In this document: piece after piece, positions 1 through 7,235 of the stretch | Position numbering within the stretch: position 1 is the first letter of the stretch | Layout of the letters: each line of letters starts with the position of its first letter | Source: Flavobacterium resistens | Lineage (GTDB): Bacteria; Bacteroidota; Bacteroidia; Flavobacteriales; Flavobacteriaceae | Length of the DNA: 64,000 bases | Direction of reading: 5' to 3' | Assembly: GCF_900182645.1 (NCBI RefSeq) | Contig: NZ_FXTA01000005.1 | Location: forward strand, 1 to 64,000 | The notes under the pieces: model-generated | Database searches by the model: none | Seen by the model: the letters and a program-made list of their open reading frames with translations, nothing else | What the model was told of the DNA's origin: nothing | Made by a program: the position numbers and the translations under genes

Positions 1-6
1 GGGGTG

Positions 7-37
7 CAAATGTAAAAAGCATTTTCAAATCTCACAA
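7..37 (-). promoter_or_regulatory. Leftward promoter P1, rRNA/tRNA-like
   Basis: On the minus strand TACATTTG (14 down to 7) matches the Bacteroidota -7 element TAnnTTTG. A TTG (37 down to 35) lies 20 bases upstream. The start region reads GCACCCC, like the tRNA-Lys promoters elsewhere in the window. It must drive a gene beyond the left edge, probably a stable RNA operon (inference). Confidence 0.6.
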
Positions 38-128
38 GCTTTTCGAAATCTTTTTTTGAAAATATTTTTTCATCATGATTCCGTATTCTTGTCAGTATTT
101 CAGTGAACGTCTCTCGTTGTTGCGGGTG

Positions 129-158
129 CAAAAGTAGAACCTTTATTCAGTTATACAA
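129..158 (-). promoter_or_regulatory. Leftward promoter P2, tandem with P1
   Basis: On the minus strand TACTTTTG (136 down to 129) is a -7 match, with TTG (158 down to 156) 19 bases upstream and GCACCCGC at the start region. The upstream stretch around the TTG, AAAAGCTTGT, is shared with P1. Tandem strong promoters with the same -33 context are typical of rRNA operons; the target lies outside the window. Confidence 0.6.
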
Positions 159-485
159 GCTTTTTCGATGTGTTTTTTTTATCTTTTTTTGGATTATTTC
201 TTAACTCACTGATAACGGATTCTTTACAATCCAAAAAATTTTACCCATCTGTAGCCTTTTTCTGAATTAAGGTGCGGTTTTGATTGTTTCCGGCATTTTT
301 CCGTTCTCCATTTTGTTGATTTTTTAGTCTTCCCCACGCTTTTATGAACAAAAAACAACCTTTTGAAGTCGAACATTTGGCCGTTTTGATCCCCGAAAGA
401 CGCAAAAGTCCCGAGTTTTCTTCCTTTCAGCCCCTCCTTTTATACGCAATCTTCCCTTCTCACTCTGGATTTCTCCTCAAAACAG

Positions 486-571
486 CTCCCATAGCCCCGA
501 TAGTAGCGGAAATCCTTTTGCTTTTTTCTTTAAAAAGCAAAAGATTGGAGCGGATAGCGGGAAATAGCTCC
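486..571. other. Structured intergenic element, possible RNA motif
   Basis: A gene-free stretch holds a long hairpin: arms 511-526 and 532-546 pair over about 15 bp (TTTTGCTTTTT with AAAAAGCAAAA) with one bulge. Both sides carry related segments: GATAGTAGCGGAAAT on the left, GGATAGCGGGAAAT on the right. The right segment is bounded by GGAGC and GCTCC. From memory, similar elements recur between genes in Flavobacterium; I cannot verify that here. Function unknown. The open frame over it (344-619) shows no family features. Confidence 0.4.
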
Positions 572-645
572 TTATACAAAATCCAAAATTCGGTTTTTTT
601 ACCCTTATATATAGCATAGCTTTCTATATACATATATATGTATCG

Positions 646-692
646 AAAAAAAAAAAAAAAAAAAAAAAACGACAGGTTTTCAAAAACTGTCG
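646..692. other. 24-A homopolymer next to a palindrome
   Basis: Bases 646-669 are an unbroken run of 24 A. It abuts a near-perfect palindrome (670-692; arms CGACAG and CTGTCG plus an inner TTTT/AAAA, one mismatch). Read on the minus strand this is a stem followed by a run of U, an intrinsic-terminator layout, yet no leftward gene precedes it here. Confidence 0.5.
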
Positions 693-773
693 GGTTGCGT
701 GACTGAAATCTACTATTATATAATGGTAATCATTTTATACATATATAATAGAGTAATCTTCTCAATATATATA

Positions 774-804
774 TTGTATGTATTTTTGTAATCATGTATA
801 TTTG
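774..804 (+). promoter_or_regulatory. Promoter of thrS operon
   Basis: TTG at 774-776, a 20-base spacer, then TATATTTG at 797-804, matching the Bacteroidota TTG/TAnnTTTG form. Transcription would start near 811, giving a leader of roughly 14 bases before the thrS ATG at 825. Confidence 0.6.
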
Positions 805-824
805 CATTCACAAAATTATAAACA

Positions 825-2771
825 ATGATCAAGATTACTTTACCCGATGGGTCAATTAGAGAGTTCGCTCAAGGCGTAACTCCAATGGAGGTCGCTAAAA
901 ACATTAGCGAAGGTTTTGCACGAAATGTTATTTCTGCATCTTTTAATGGTACAACTATTGAAACCGAGACTCCATTAACGACCGATGGTAATCTTATATT
1001 ATATACTTGGAATGATGCTGAAGGTAAAAAAGCTTTCTGGCATTCGACTTCGCACGTAATGGCGCAAGCTCTTGAGGAATTATACCCAGGAATTAAATTA
1101 ACTCTTGGACCCGCAATTGCTAATGGATTCTATTATGATGTTGATTTTGAAGATCAGAAAATTTCTGAAGCAGACTTTAAAAAGATTGAAGACCGTATTC
1201 TTGAAATTTCGAGAGGAAAATATGATTTCAAAATGCGTCCTGTAAGCAAAGCAGAGGCTTTGGAAATGTATAAAGATAACGTTTACAAGACTGAATTGAT
1301 TTCCAACCTTGAAGACGGAACTATAACTTTTTGCGATCACGCAACTTTTACTGATTTATGCCGTGGAGGACACATTCCAAACACAGGAATTATCAAAGCT
1401 GTAAAAATAATGAGTGTTGCTGGTGCTTACTGGAGAGGTGATGAGAAAAACAAACAGCTAACTCGTGTTTATGGAACTTCTTTCCCTAAACAGAAAGATT
1501 TAACTGAATACCTTGAACTTCTTGAAGAAGCGAAACGTCGTGATCACCGTAAATTAGGAAAAGAATTAGAATTATTTGCTTTCTCACAAAAAGTTGGTCA
1601 AGGTTTACCTTTATGGCTGCCAAAAGGTGCTGCACTTAGAGAACGTTTAGAGCAATTCTTAAAGAGAGCTCAAAAGAAAGCAGGTTATGAACAAGTTGTG
1701 AGTCCACATATTGGTCAAAAGGAACTTTATGTTACTTCAGGTCACTATGCTAAATATGGCGCTGATAGTTTTCAGCCAATTCATACTCCAGCAGAAGGCG
1801 AAGAGTTTTTATTGAAACCAATGAACTGTCCTCACCACTGTGAGATTTATAATGTTCGTCCTTGGTCTTATAAAGATTTACCAAAACGTTATGCTGAATT
1901 TGGTACTGTATATAGATATGAGCAATCTGGCGAATTACATGGTTTAACTCGTGTTAGAGGATTTACTCAGGATGATGCGCATATTTTCTGTACTCCAGAA
2001 CAATTAGACGAAGAGTTTAAAAAAGTAATTGACCTTGTATTATATGTATTTGGTTCATTAGGCTTTGAAAACTTTACAGCTCAGATTTCTTTGAGAGATC
2101 AGGAAAACAGAGAAAAGTATATTGGTACGGACGAAAACTGGGAGAAAGCCGAAAATGCTATTATCAACGCAGCAAGAGATAAAGGCCTTAATACTGTTGT
2201 TGAATATGGTGAAGCAGCATTTTACGGTCCGAAACTGGATTTCATGGTAAAAGATGCCTTAGGAAGACAATGGCAATTAGGAACAATTCAGGTAGATTAC
2301 AACTTGCCTGAGCGTTTTGATTTGACTTACAAAGGTGCTGATAATGAATTACATCGACCAGTTATGATTCATAGAGCTCCTTTTGGATCTATGGAACGAT
2401 TTATAGCAATTTTACTAGAACACACTGCGGGAAATTTCCCACTTTGGCTAATGCCTGAACAGGCTATAATCTTGTCTTTGAGCGAGAAATACGAAAATTA
2501 TGCTAAAAAAGTTTTAGATTTGCTAGAAAATCACGAAATTCGCGCCCTAATTGACAATCGAAACGAGACAATTGGCAAGAAAATTAGAGATGCAGAAATG
2601 CAAAAAATCCCATTTATGCTGATTGTAGGCGAAGAAGAAGAGAAAAACGGTACTATTTCTATTCGCCGCCACGGACAAGAAGGAAAAGGTAACATTACAG
2701 TTTCTATTGAAGAATTCGCTTCGATTGTAAACGAAGAAATAAAAAAGACATTAAAAGTTTTTACAGTTTAA
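825..2771 (+). CDS. thrS: Threonyl-tRNA synthetase
   Basis: Charges tRNA-Thr with threonine in the cytosol. The 648 residues are full length for the family. Order: TGS domain (1-61), editing domain with H73-x3-H77 and the C179-RGG-H183 motif that removes mischarged serine, then the class II catalytic core (about 245-540). The core carries the zinc cysteine C335 in MNCPHH, motif 2 around RYEQSGELHGL and motif 3 around HRAPFGSMERF. An anticodon-binding domain ends the protein. First gene of a translation operon with infC, rpmI and rplT, a common bacterial order. Confidence 0.97.
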   Translation: MIKITLPDGSIREFAQGVTPMEVAKNISEGFARNVISASFNGTTIETETPLTTDGNLILYTWNDAEGKKAFWHSTSHVMAQALEELYPGIKLTLGPAIANGFYYDVDFEDQKISEADFKKIEDRILEISRGKYDFKMRPVSKAEALEMYKDNVYKTELISNLEDGTITFCDHATFTDLCRGGHIPNTGIIKAVKIMSVAGAYWRGDEKNKQLTRVYGTSFPKQKDLTEYLELLEEAKRRDHRKLGKELELFAFSQKVGQGLPLWLPKGAALRERLEQFLKRAQKKAGYEQVVSPHIGQKELYVTSGHYAKYGADSFQPIHTPAEGEEFLLKPMNCPHHCEIYNVRPWSYKDLPKRYAEFGTVYRYEQSGELHGLTRVRGFTQDDAHIFCTPEQLDEEFKKVIDLVLYVFGSLGFENFTAQISLRDQENREKYIGTDENWEKAENAIINAARDKGLNTVVEYGEAAFYGPKLDFMVKDALGRQWQLGTIQVDYNLPERFDLTYKGADNELHRPVMIHRAPFGSMERFIAILLEHTAGNFPLWLMPEQAIILSLSEKYENYAKKVLDLLENHEIRALIDNRNETIGKKIRDAEMQKIPFMLIVGEEEEKNGTISIRRHGQEGKGNITVSIEEFASIVNEEIKKTLKVFTV

Positions 2772-2787
2772 CTTAAATTATAAAGTC

Positions 2788-3345
2788 ATAGCAATAAGAA
2801 GCAACAGAGGTTTTCAACCTCGAGTAGAAAAAAAGGACGCACACAGGATAAATAACAATATTCGTGGTGTACAAGAAGTAAGACTAGTGGGTGAGAACAT
2901 CGAACCAGGTGTTTTTAAACTTGCAGATGCTTTGCGATTAGCAGATCAGTTCGAATTAGATTTGGTTGAAATTTCACCAAATGCTGAGCCGCCGGTTTGT
3001 AAAATCATGGATTACAAGAAATTTGTTTACGAACAAAAGAAACGTGATAAAGCTCTAAAAGCTAAGTCAACTCAGGTTGTAGTAAAAGAAATTCGTTTTG
3101 GTCCTCAAACAGATGAGCATGATTATGAATTTAAAAGAAAGAATGCTGAAAAGTTCCTTAAAGAAGGTGCTAAATTAAAAGCTTTCGTATTCTTTAAAGG
3201 TCGTTCTATCATCTATAAAGATCAAGGGCAAATTTTATTATTGCGTTTGGCTACGGATTTGGAAGAACATGGTAAAGTTGAAGCGATGCCAGTTTTGGAA
3301 GGAAAGAGAATGATTATGTTCATTGCTCCTAAGAAAAAGAAATAA
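2788..3345 (+). CDS. infC: Translation initiation factor IF-3, AUA start
   Basis: IF-3 binds the 30S subunit, prevents premature 50S joining and proofreads the start codon. The first conventional start in frame is GTG 2887, but it lies inside the conserved N-domain. Reading upstream without a stop gives IAIRSNRGFQPRVEKKDAHR, ahead of INNNIRGVQEVRLVGENIEPG, the expected IF-3 N-terminus. The likely initiator is therefore the rare AUA at 2788 (185 aa); AUA 2794 is a second option. E. coli infC uses AUU so that IF-3 represses its own translation, and a similar loop is likely here. It starts 16 bases after thrS. The lysine-rich C-terminus is normal. Confidence 0.9.
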   Translation: MAIRSNRGFQPRVEKKDAHRINNNIRGVQEVRLVGENIEPGVFKLADALRLADQFELDLVEISPNAEPPVCKIMDYKKFVYEQKKRDKALKAKSTQVVVKEIRFGPQTDEHDYEFKRKNAEKFLKEGAKLKAFVFFKGRSIIYKDQGQILLLRLATDLEEHGKVEAMPVLEGKRMIMFIAPKKKK

Positions 3346-3414
3346 GTCTTAAAGTACAAAGTCTTAAAGTCGAAAGTCATAAACTGACTTTTGACTTTTG
3401 CTTTGCAAACTTTC
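3346..3414. repeat. Heptad array, AAGTCNN type, two facing arms
   Basis: Between infC and rpmI lies a run of 7-base units built on AAAGTC, followed by facing units ACTTTTG ACTTTTG. The two arms can pair over AAAGTCA/TGACTTT. Same design as the other heptad arrays in the window, with its own unit sequence. It lies inside the operon, so it would be transcribed. Confidence 0.6.
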
Positions 3415-3460
3415 AGATAAAGAAATAAGTAAGTAAGAATAAATTAAAACACTAGGAAAA

Positions 3461-3658
3461 ATGCCTAAAATGAAAACTAAATCTAGCGCTAAGAAACGTT
3501 TTAAAGTTACTGGTTCTGGAAAGATTAAAAGAAAGCATGCTTTTAAAAGTCACATCTTGACTAAAAAATCTAAAAAACGTAAATTAGCTTTGACACACTC
3601 AGCGCTAGTTCACTCAACAGATATGAAAAGCATCAAACAACAATTAAGAATTATCTAA
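3461..3658 (+). CDS. rpmI: Ribosomal protein L35
   Basis: The 65-residue, highly basic protein begins MPKMKTKSSAKKRFKVTGSG, the standard L35 N-terminus, and keeps the family's Lys/Arg-rich stretch in the middle. It is a structural component of the 50S subunit. It sits between infC and rplT, the classic infC-rpmI-rplT order, and is probably expressed from the thrS promoter by read-through of the heptad array. Confidence 0.97.
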   Translation: MPKMKTKSSAKKRFKVTGSGKIKRKHAFKSHILTKKSKKRKLALTHSALVHSTDMKSIKQQLRII

Positions 3659-3759
3659 TAATTCTTTAGGTTAAAAAATTATTTATATAACCTTGGAGTA
3701 TGGCTTTGAAGTTCCTTTGATTCAATTCAGGACGCCTGCTACAAAAACACATTAAAATT

Positions 3760-4104
3760 ATGCCAAGATCGGTAAATTCAGTTGCTAAAAGAGCAAGAAG
3801 AAAAAAAATAATGAAGCAAGCCAAAGGTTTCTTTGGAAGACGTAAAAACGTTTGGACAGTTGCTAAGAATGCAGTAGAGAAAGCAATGTGCTACGCTTAC
3901 CGCGATAGAAAACAAAACAAAAGAAATTTCCGTTCATTATGGATTCAACGTATCAACGCTGGAGCTAGATTAGAAGGAATGTCTTATTCTCAATTCATGG
4001 GGAAAGTTAAAGCTAACGGAATCGAATTGAACCGTAAAGTTCTTGCAGATTTAGCTATGAACCACCCAGAAGCTTTCAAAGCTATTCTTAATAAAGTAAA
4101 ATAA
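3760..4104 (+). CDS. rplT: Ribosomal protein L20
   Basis: The 114-residue L20 (MPRSVNSVAKRARRKKIMKQ at the start) binds 23S rRNA early in 50S assembly. Length and the long basic N-terminal helix are typical. In other bacteria L20 represses the rpmI-rplT message by binding its leader. The 101-base gap before this gene could hold such a site, but I see no clear copy of the known structure. A terminator follows. Confidence 0.97.
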   Translation: MPRSVNSVAKRARRKKIMKQAKGFFGRRKNVWTVAKNAVEKAMCYAYRDRKQNKRNFRSLWIQRINAGARLEGMSYSQFMGKVKANGIELNRKVLADLAMNHPEAFKAILNKVK

Positions 4105-4146
4105 AACGTTTTATAAACTCAATTTAAGATTACTTACTTATTATAG

Positions 4147-4180
4147 AAAAACCATTCGTTAACGCGAATGGTTTTTTGTT
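4147..4180 (+). terminator. Intrinsic terminator after rplT
   Basis: Arms ACCATTCG (4151-4158) and CGAATGGT (4165-4172), extended by AAAA/TTTT, loop of 6, then a T run. It closes the thrS-infC-rpmI-rplT operon. Confidence 0.85.
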
Positions 4181-4255
4181 TTTGAACAACTTTCAAATAT
4201 AGACTTTATGCAAAATAAAATTAAAAAGTAACTTTGCACAAACCAAGCTAGTATT

Positions 4256-4828
4256 ATGTACAAACCACTTTTTGATCATATTGAAAAATTCATTGTTTTA
4301 GAACCTTCAGAAATTGATAAATTAGAATCAACTCTTACTCTTTCGAAAATTAAAAAGAAAGAGCATGTATTAGAAGAAGGTCAAATCTGCAGCACTATAT
4401 ATTTTATAATTAAAGGCTGCATAAGGCAATATATTATCAACTCGAAAGGTGCAGAACAAACATTACAGTTTGGCATCGAAAATTGGTGGATTACAGATTA
4501 TCTGAGCTACCATAATCATATTCCATCCAGCTTTTATTTACAAGCAGTAGAAAACACAGAAGTTATTGCAATCGAAAAAACTGTATTAGAAGCACTTTTA
4601 ATTGAAATTCCGAGTCTGGAACGATACTTTAGAATTGTATCTCAAAAAACATTTGGCGCAATGCAAATGCGGATTAAATTCTTATTCACTATGTCGGCTG
4701 AAGAAAGATATCATCATTTTAACGATCATTTCCCAGAATTTGTTCAACGCGTCCCTCAATATATGATTGCATCTTATTTAGATTTTTCAGCAGAATTTAT
4801 GAGTAAAATTAGGGCAGGAAAAGTCTAA
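4256..4828 (+). CDS. Crp/Fnr-family transcriptional regulator
   Basis: 190 residues with an N-terminal cyclic-nucleotide-binding beta-barrel (about 15-130) including EEGQICSTIYFIIKGCIRQY, and a short C-terminal part (SYLDFSAEFMSKIRAGKV) where a winged helix is expected. The ligand-pocket Arg/Glu of true CRP is not evident, so cAMP binding is doubtful. A -7 match TAACTTTG (4229-4236) precedes it. It probably controls the AhpD-like gene 79 bases downstream, a common pairing in Bacteroidota (inference). Confidence 0.8.
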   Translation: MYKPLFDHIEKFIVLEPSEIDKLESTLTLSKIKKKEHVLEEGQICSTIYFIIKGCIRQYIINSKGAEQTLQFGIENWWITDYLSYHNHIPSSFYLQAVENTEVIAIEKTVLEALLIEIPSLERYFRIVSQKTFGAMQMRIKFLFTMSAEERYHHFNDHFPEFVQRVPQYMIASYLDFSAEFMSKIRAGKV

Positions 4829-4907
4829 TTCGAATTTCTTGAAGTAGTTCAAGTTTTTACAAGTATACATTACTGACCTTTGTAATGAACTTTTAAAACA
4901 CATAAAA

Positions 4908-5342
4908 ATGAAATCAAGAATCGTTATCCCACAAGTTGCCCCTGAAGCTTACCAAGCCATGTTAGGCCTAGAAAAATATATTGCTTCTACTTCCCTGTCT
5001 CCAGTACACAAGGAGTTAATTAAAATTAGAGCATCGCAAATCAACGGCTGTGCTTACTGTATAAACATGCATACAGCAGATGCAAGAAAATTAGGCGTAA
5101 CAGAACAACGCATTTATTTGTTAAGTGCTTGGCGCGAAGCTGATTTTTACAGTGAAGAGGAAAAAGCAATATTGGCACTTACTGAAGAAATAACTTTAAT
5201 CAGTAATCACGTTTCAGAAGAAGTATATCAAAATGCTGCAAAATTATTCGACGAAAAATATCTTGCCGAAATCATTTTAGCTATTATTACAATTAATGCT
5301 TGGAACAGAATTGGAATTGCTACCGGAATGAGAGCAGAATAA
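4908..5342 (+). CDS. AhpD-like carboxymuconolactone decarboxylase-family protein
   Basis: 144 residues, all-helical, with the redox motif C48-A-Y-C51 and H55, the CxxCxxxH pattern of AhpD-like alkylhydroperoxidases. It ends with NRIGIATGMRAE. AhpD relatives use the cysteine pair for thiol-based peroxide reduction; the substrate here is unknown. It lies downstream of a Crp-like regulator and before a terminator-like stem, suggesting a two-gene stress unit. Confidence 0.85.
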   Translation: MKSRIVIPQVAPEAYQAMLGLEKYIASTSLSPVHKELIKIRASQINGCAYCINMHTADARKLGVTEQRIYLLSAWREADFYSEEEKAILALTEEITLISNHVSEEVYQNAAKLFDEKYLAEIILAIITINAWNRIGIATGMRAE

Positions 5343-5379
5343 TTTTATAAAGATAAATTTTACAACAAATTCACACGTA

Positions 5380-5410
5380 CACACCCTTCTATTGAAGGGT
5401 GTGTTTGTAT
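5380..5410 (+). terminator. Terminator-like stem after AhpD gene
   Basis: Perfect 10-bp stem CACACCCTTC (5380-5389) with GAAGGGTGTG (5394-5403), loop TATT, followed by a weak T-rich tail. Confidence 0.65.
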
Positions 5411-5478
5411 ATGCCTGTAAATGAGATTCCGAAATTTATTTTTTTCAAACTAAAACAAAATACCGTATTTATACGTGG

Positions 5479-5506
5479 TTGTAAGAAATATAATTTTCTA
5501 TTTTTG
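5479..5506 (+). promoter_or_regulatory. Promoter that fixes the start of the first TPR kinase
   Basis: TTG 5479-5481 and TATTTTTG 5499-5506, spacer 17. Transcription would begin about 5510-5513, at the ATG 5511, so the mRNA is nearly or fully leaderless and the upstream GTG (5475) cannot be the start. Confidence 0.5.
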
Positions 5507-5510
5507 GCGC

Positions 5511-7235
5511 ATGGTTACAAAAAGAATACGATTTTCTTGGCCTATTTTGTTTCTTCTTCTGTTGTTTTTTGCCTGTCAGAAGAAAAAAAATAATACAGAG
5601 AAAATCACAAACAATAAGGTCGAAATAGAAAAGATAATTAATGCTGCTGATTTATTTTATAAGAATAAACAGCTTGATAGCGCATTTTATCTTTACAATA
5701 AAGCAAGAGCAAACTGTAACCCAAATGAAGATGCTAAAAGCTATGTCTACTGCATGTATTACATGGCCGAAATTCAACAAGACCATGAAGACTTTATTGG
5801 AAGCACTATAACAGCGACAGAAACATTTCCCTTTCTAAATAAAATTACTGATTCTGAATACGTATGGAATATCTATAGCGTTTTAGGCAGAAATTATTAT
5901 TATACTTATGACTACCCGAATGCTATTTATTATTATTCGAAAGCATTTATTTTAAAAAGTGATCGAATTAATAAACTTGAAGCAAAAAATAATATTGCAG
6001 TTATTTATATAAAACAGCAAAAATTCAATAAAGCACTGCGAATTTTTCTTTCAATAAGTAAAGAAAAAATTATACAACAAAACCCTGCATATTATTCAAA
6101 AATACTCGATTATATTGGGCATTGCTATTATAGACTTAAGGATCCTAGAGCATTACCTTATTTTCAAAAAAGTATTGAAATAAAGTCCGAAGCAAAAGAT
6201 CAAGATGGTTTAGGTCGAACTTATTATAATCTTGCTGACTATTATAAAAAGTACGATGCTGCTTTATCGATGAAGTATGCAAAATTAAGTTACGAAAATT
6301 TCACTGCGGCCGGCAATATTGATGATTGTTTACTTTCTCTAAAATTGATTATAAATAATAGCTCAGATATAGAGACTAAGAGAAATACACTTACTTACAT
6401 AAAATTAGTAGATAGTATTTATGAAGTAAGACAAAAAGCAAAAAATAAATTTGCAAAAATTAAATATGATTCTAAAAAAGAAAAAATAGAAAATCTAAAA
6501 CTAAAGGCTCAAAAAATTAAAAATGAACTTCAAATAGAAAAACAGGAAAGAAGAAATATCATTTCATACGTCATAATCATAATAGCATTATGCCTTATTA
6601 TCTTTCTTTATTTTTATTTAACCGCACGAGCAAATCGTGAAAAAATTGAAGCAACTTATCAGAGTGAAACCAGAATTTCAAAAAAATTACACGATGAATT
6701 AGCTAATGATGTCTATCATGCTATGGCATTTGTAGAAAACAGAAATCTTTCTGTTGAAGAAAACAATACTCATTTATTAAAAAAGATAGATGAAATTTAT
6801 TCCCGAACAAGAAATATTTCAAAAGAAAACAATCCCGTTTCGAATGATCAAAACTATACTTCCCAGCTTAAAGAAATGATTTCGAAATTCGACAATTCTA
6901 ATGTAAATCTTTTGCTAAATGGATTGGACACAATTTCGTGGAATAAAGTCGATAAAACAAAAAAAATAGCTGTTTACAGGGCCATACAGGAACTACTTGT
7001 AAATATGAAAAAACATAGTGAGGCCAGCTTAGTTGCAATAACTTTTAAAGAAAAAGACAATAATACTATTATAATCAATTATGCTGATAATGGAAAAGGA
7101 ATAGATACATCCAAAATGATTTTAAAAAACGGTTTACATAATATGGAAAACCGAATTCATAGTATTCAAGGCGAAATTGATATTTATTCCGAGTTTGGAA
7201 AAGGTTTTAAAGTTCAAATTAAATTCCCACTATGA
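5511..7235 (+). CDS. TPR sensor histidine kinase, lipoprotein-like N-terminus
   Basis: 574 residues from ATG 5511. A hydrophobic N-terminus ends in LFFAC (C22), a possible lipobox. The sensor part (about 40-310) is made of tetratricopeptide-like helices, then a charged coiled coil, one membrane segment (about 353-372), and the kinase. The dimerisation box keeps the phospho-acceptor His394 (KKLHDELAND), with the ATP-binding N box NMKKHSEASL and DNGKGID. This is the HisKA_3/NarX-like layout found with NarL-type regulators. Its stop overlaps the start of a paralogous kinase (ATGA), and a response regulator follows. The signal is unknown. Confidence 0.85.
   Translation: MVTKRIRFSWPILFLLLLFFACQKKKNNTEKITNNKVEIEKIINAADLFYKNKQLDSAFYLYNKARANCNPNEDAKSYVYCMYYMAEIQQDHEDFIGSTITATETFPFLNKITDSEYVWNIYSVLGRNYYYTYDYPNAIYYYSKAFILKSDRINKLEAKNNIAVIYIKQQKFNKALRIFLSISKEKIIQQNPAYYSKILDYIGHCYYRLKDPRALPYFQKSIEIKSEAKDQDGLGRTYYNLADYYKKYDAALSMKYAKLSYENFTAAGNIDDCLLSLKLIINNSSDIETKRNTLTYIKLVDSIYEVRQKAKNKFAKIKYDSKKEKIENLKLKAQKIKNELQIEKQERRNIISYVIIIIALCLIIFLYFYLTARANREKIEATYQSETRISKKLHDELANDVYHAMAFVENRNLSVEENNTHLLKKIDEIYSRTRNISKENNPVSNDQNYTSQLKEMISKFDNSNVNLLLNGLDTISWNKVDKTKKIAVYRAIQELLVNMKKHSEASLVAITFKEKDNNTIIINYADNGKGIDTSKMILKNGLHNMENRIHSIQGEIDIYSEFGKGFKVQIKFPL

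Noticed and set aside
344..619. 91-codon open frame on the plus strand
   Set aside because: It covers the structured element, has no promoter-like site, and its translation shows no family features.
3659..3759. L20-binding leader between rpmI and rplT
   Set aside because: The gap is long enough, but I could not draw the known L20-binding structure, so no feature is claimed.
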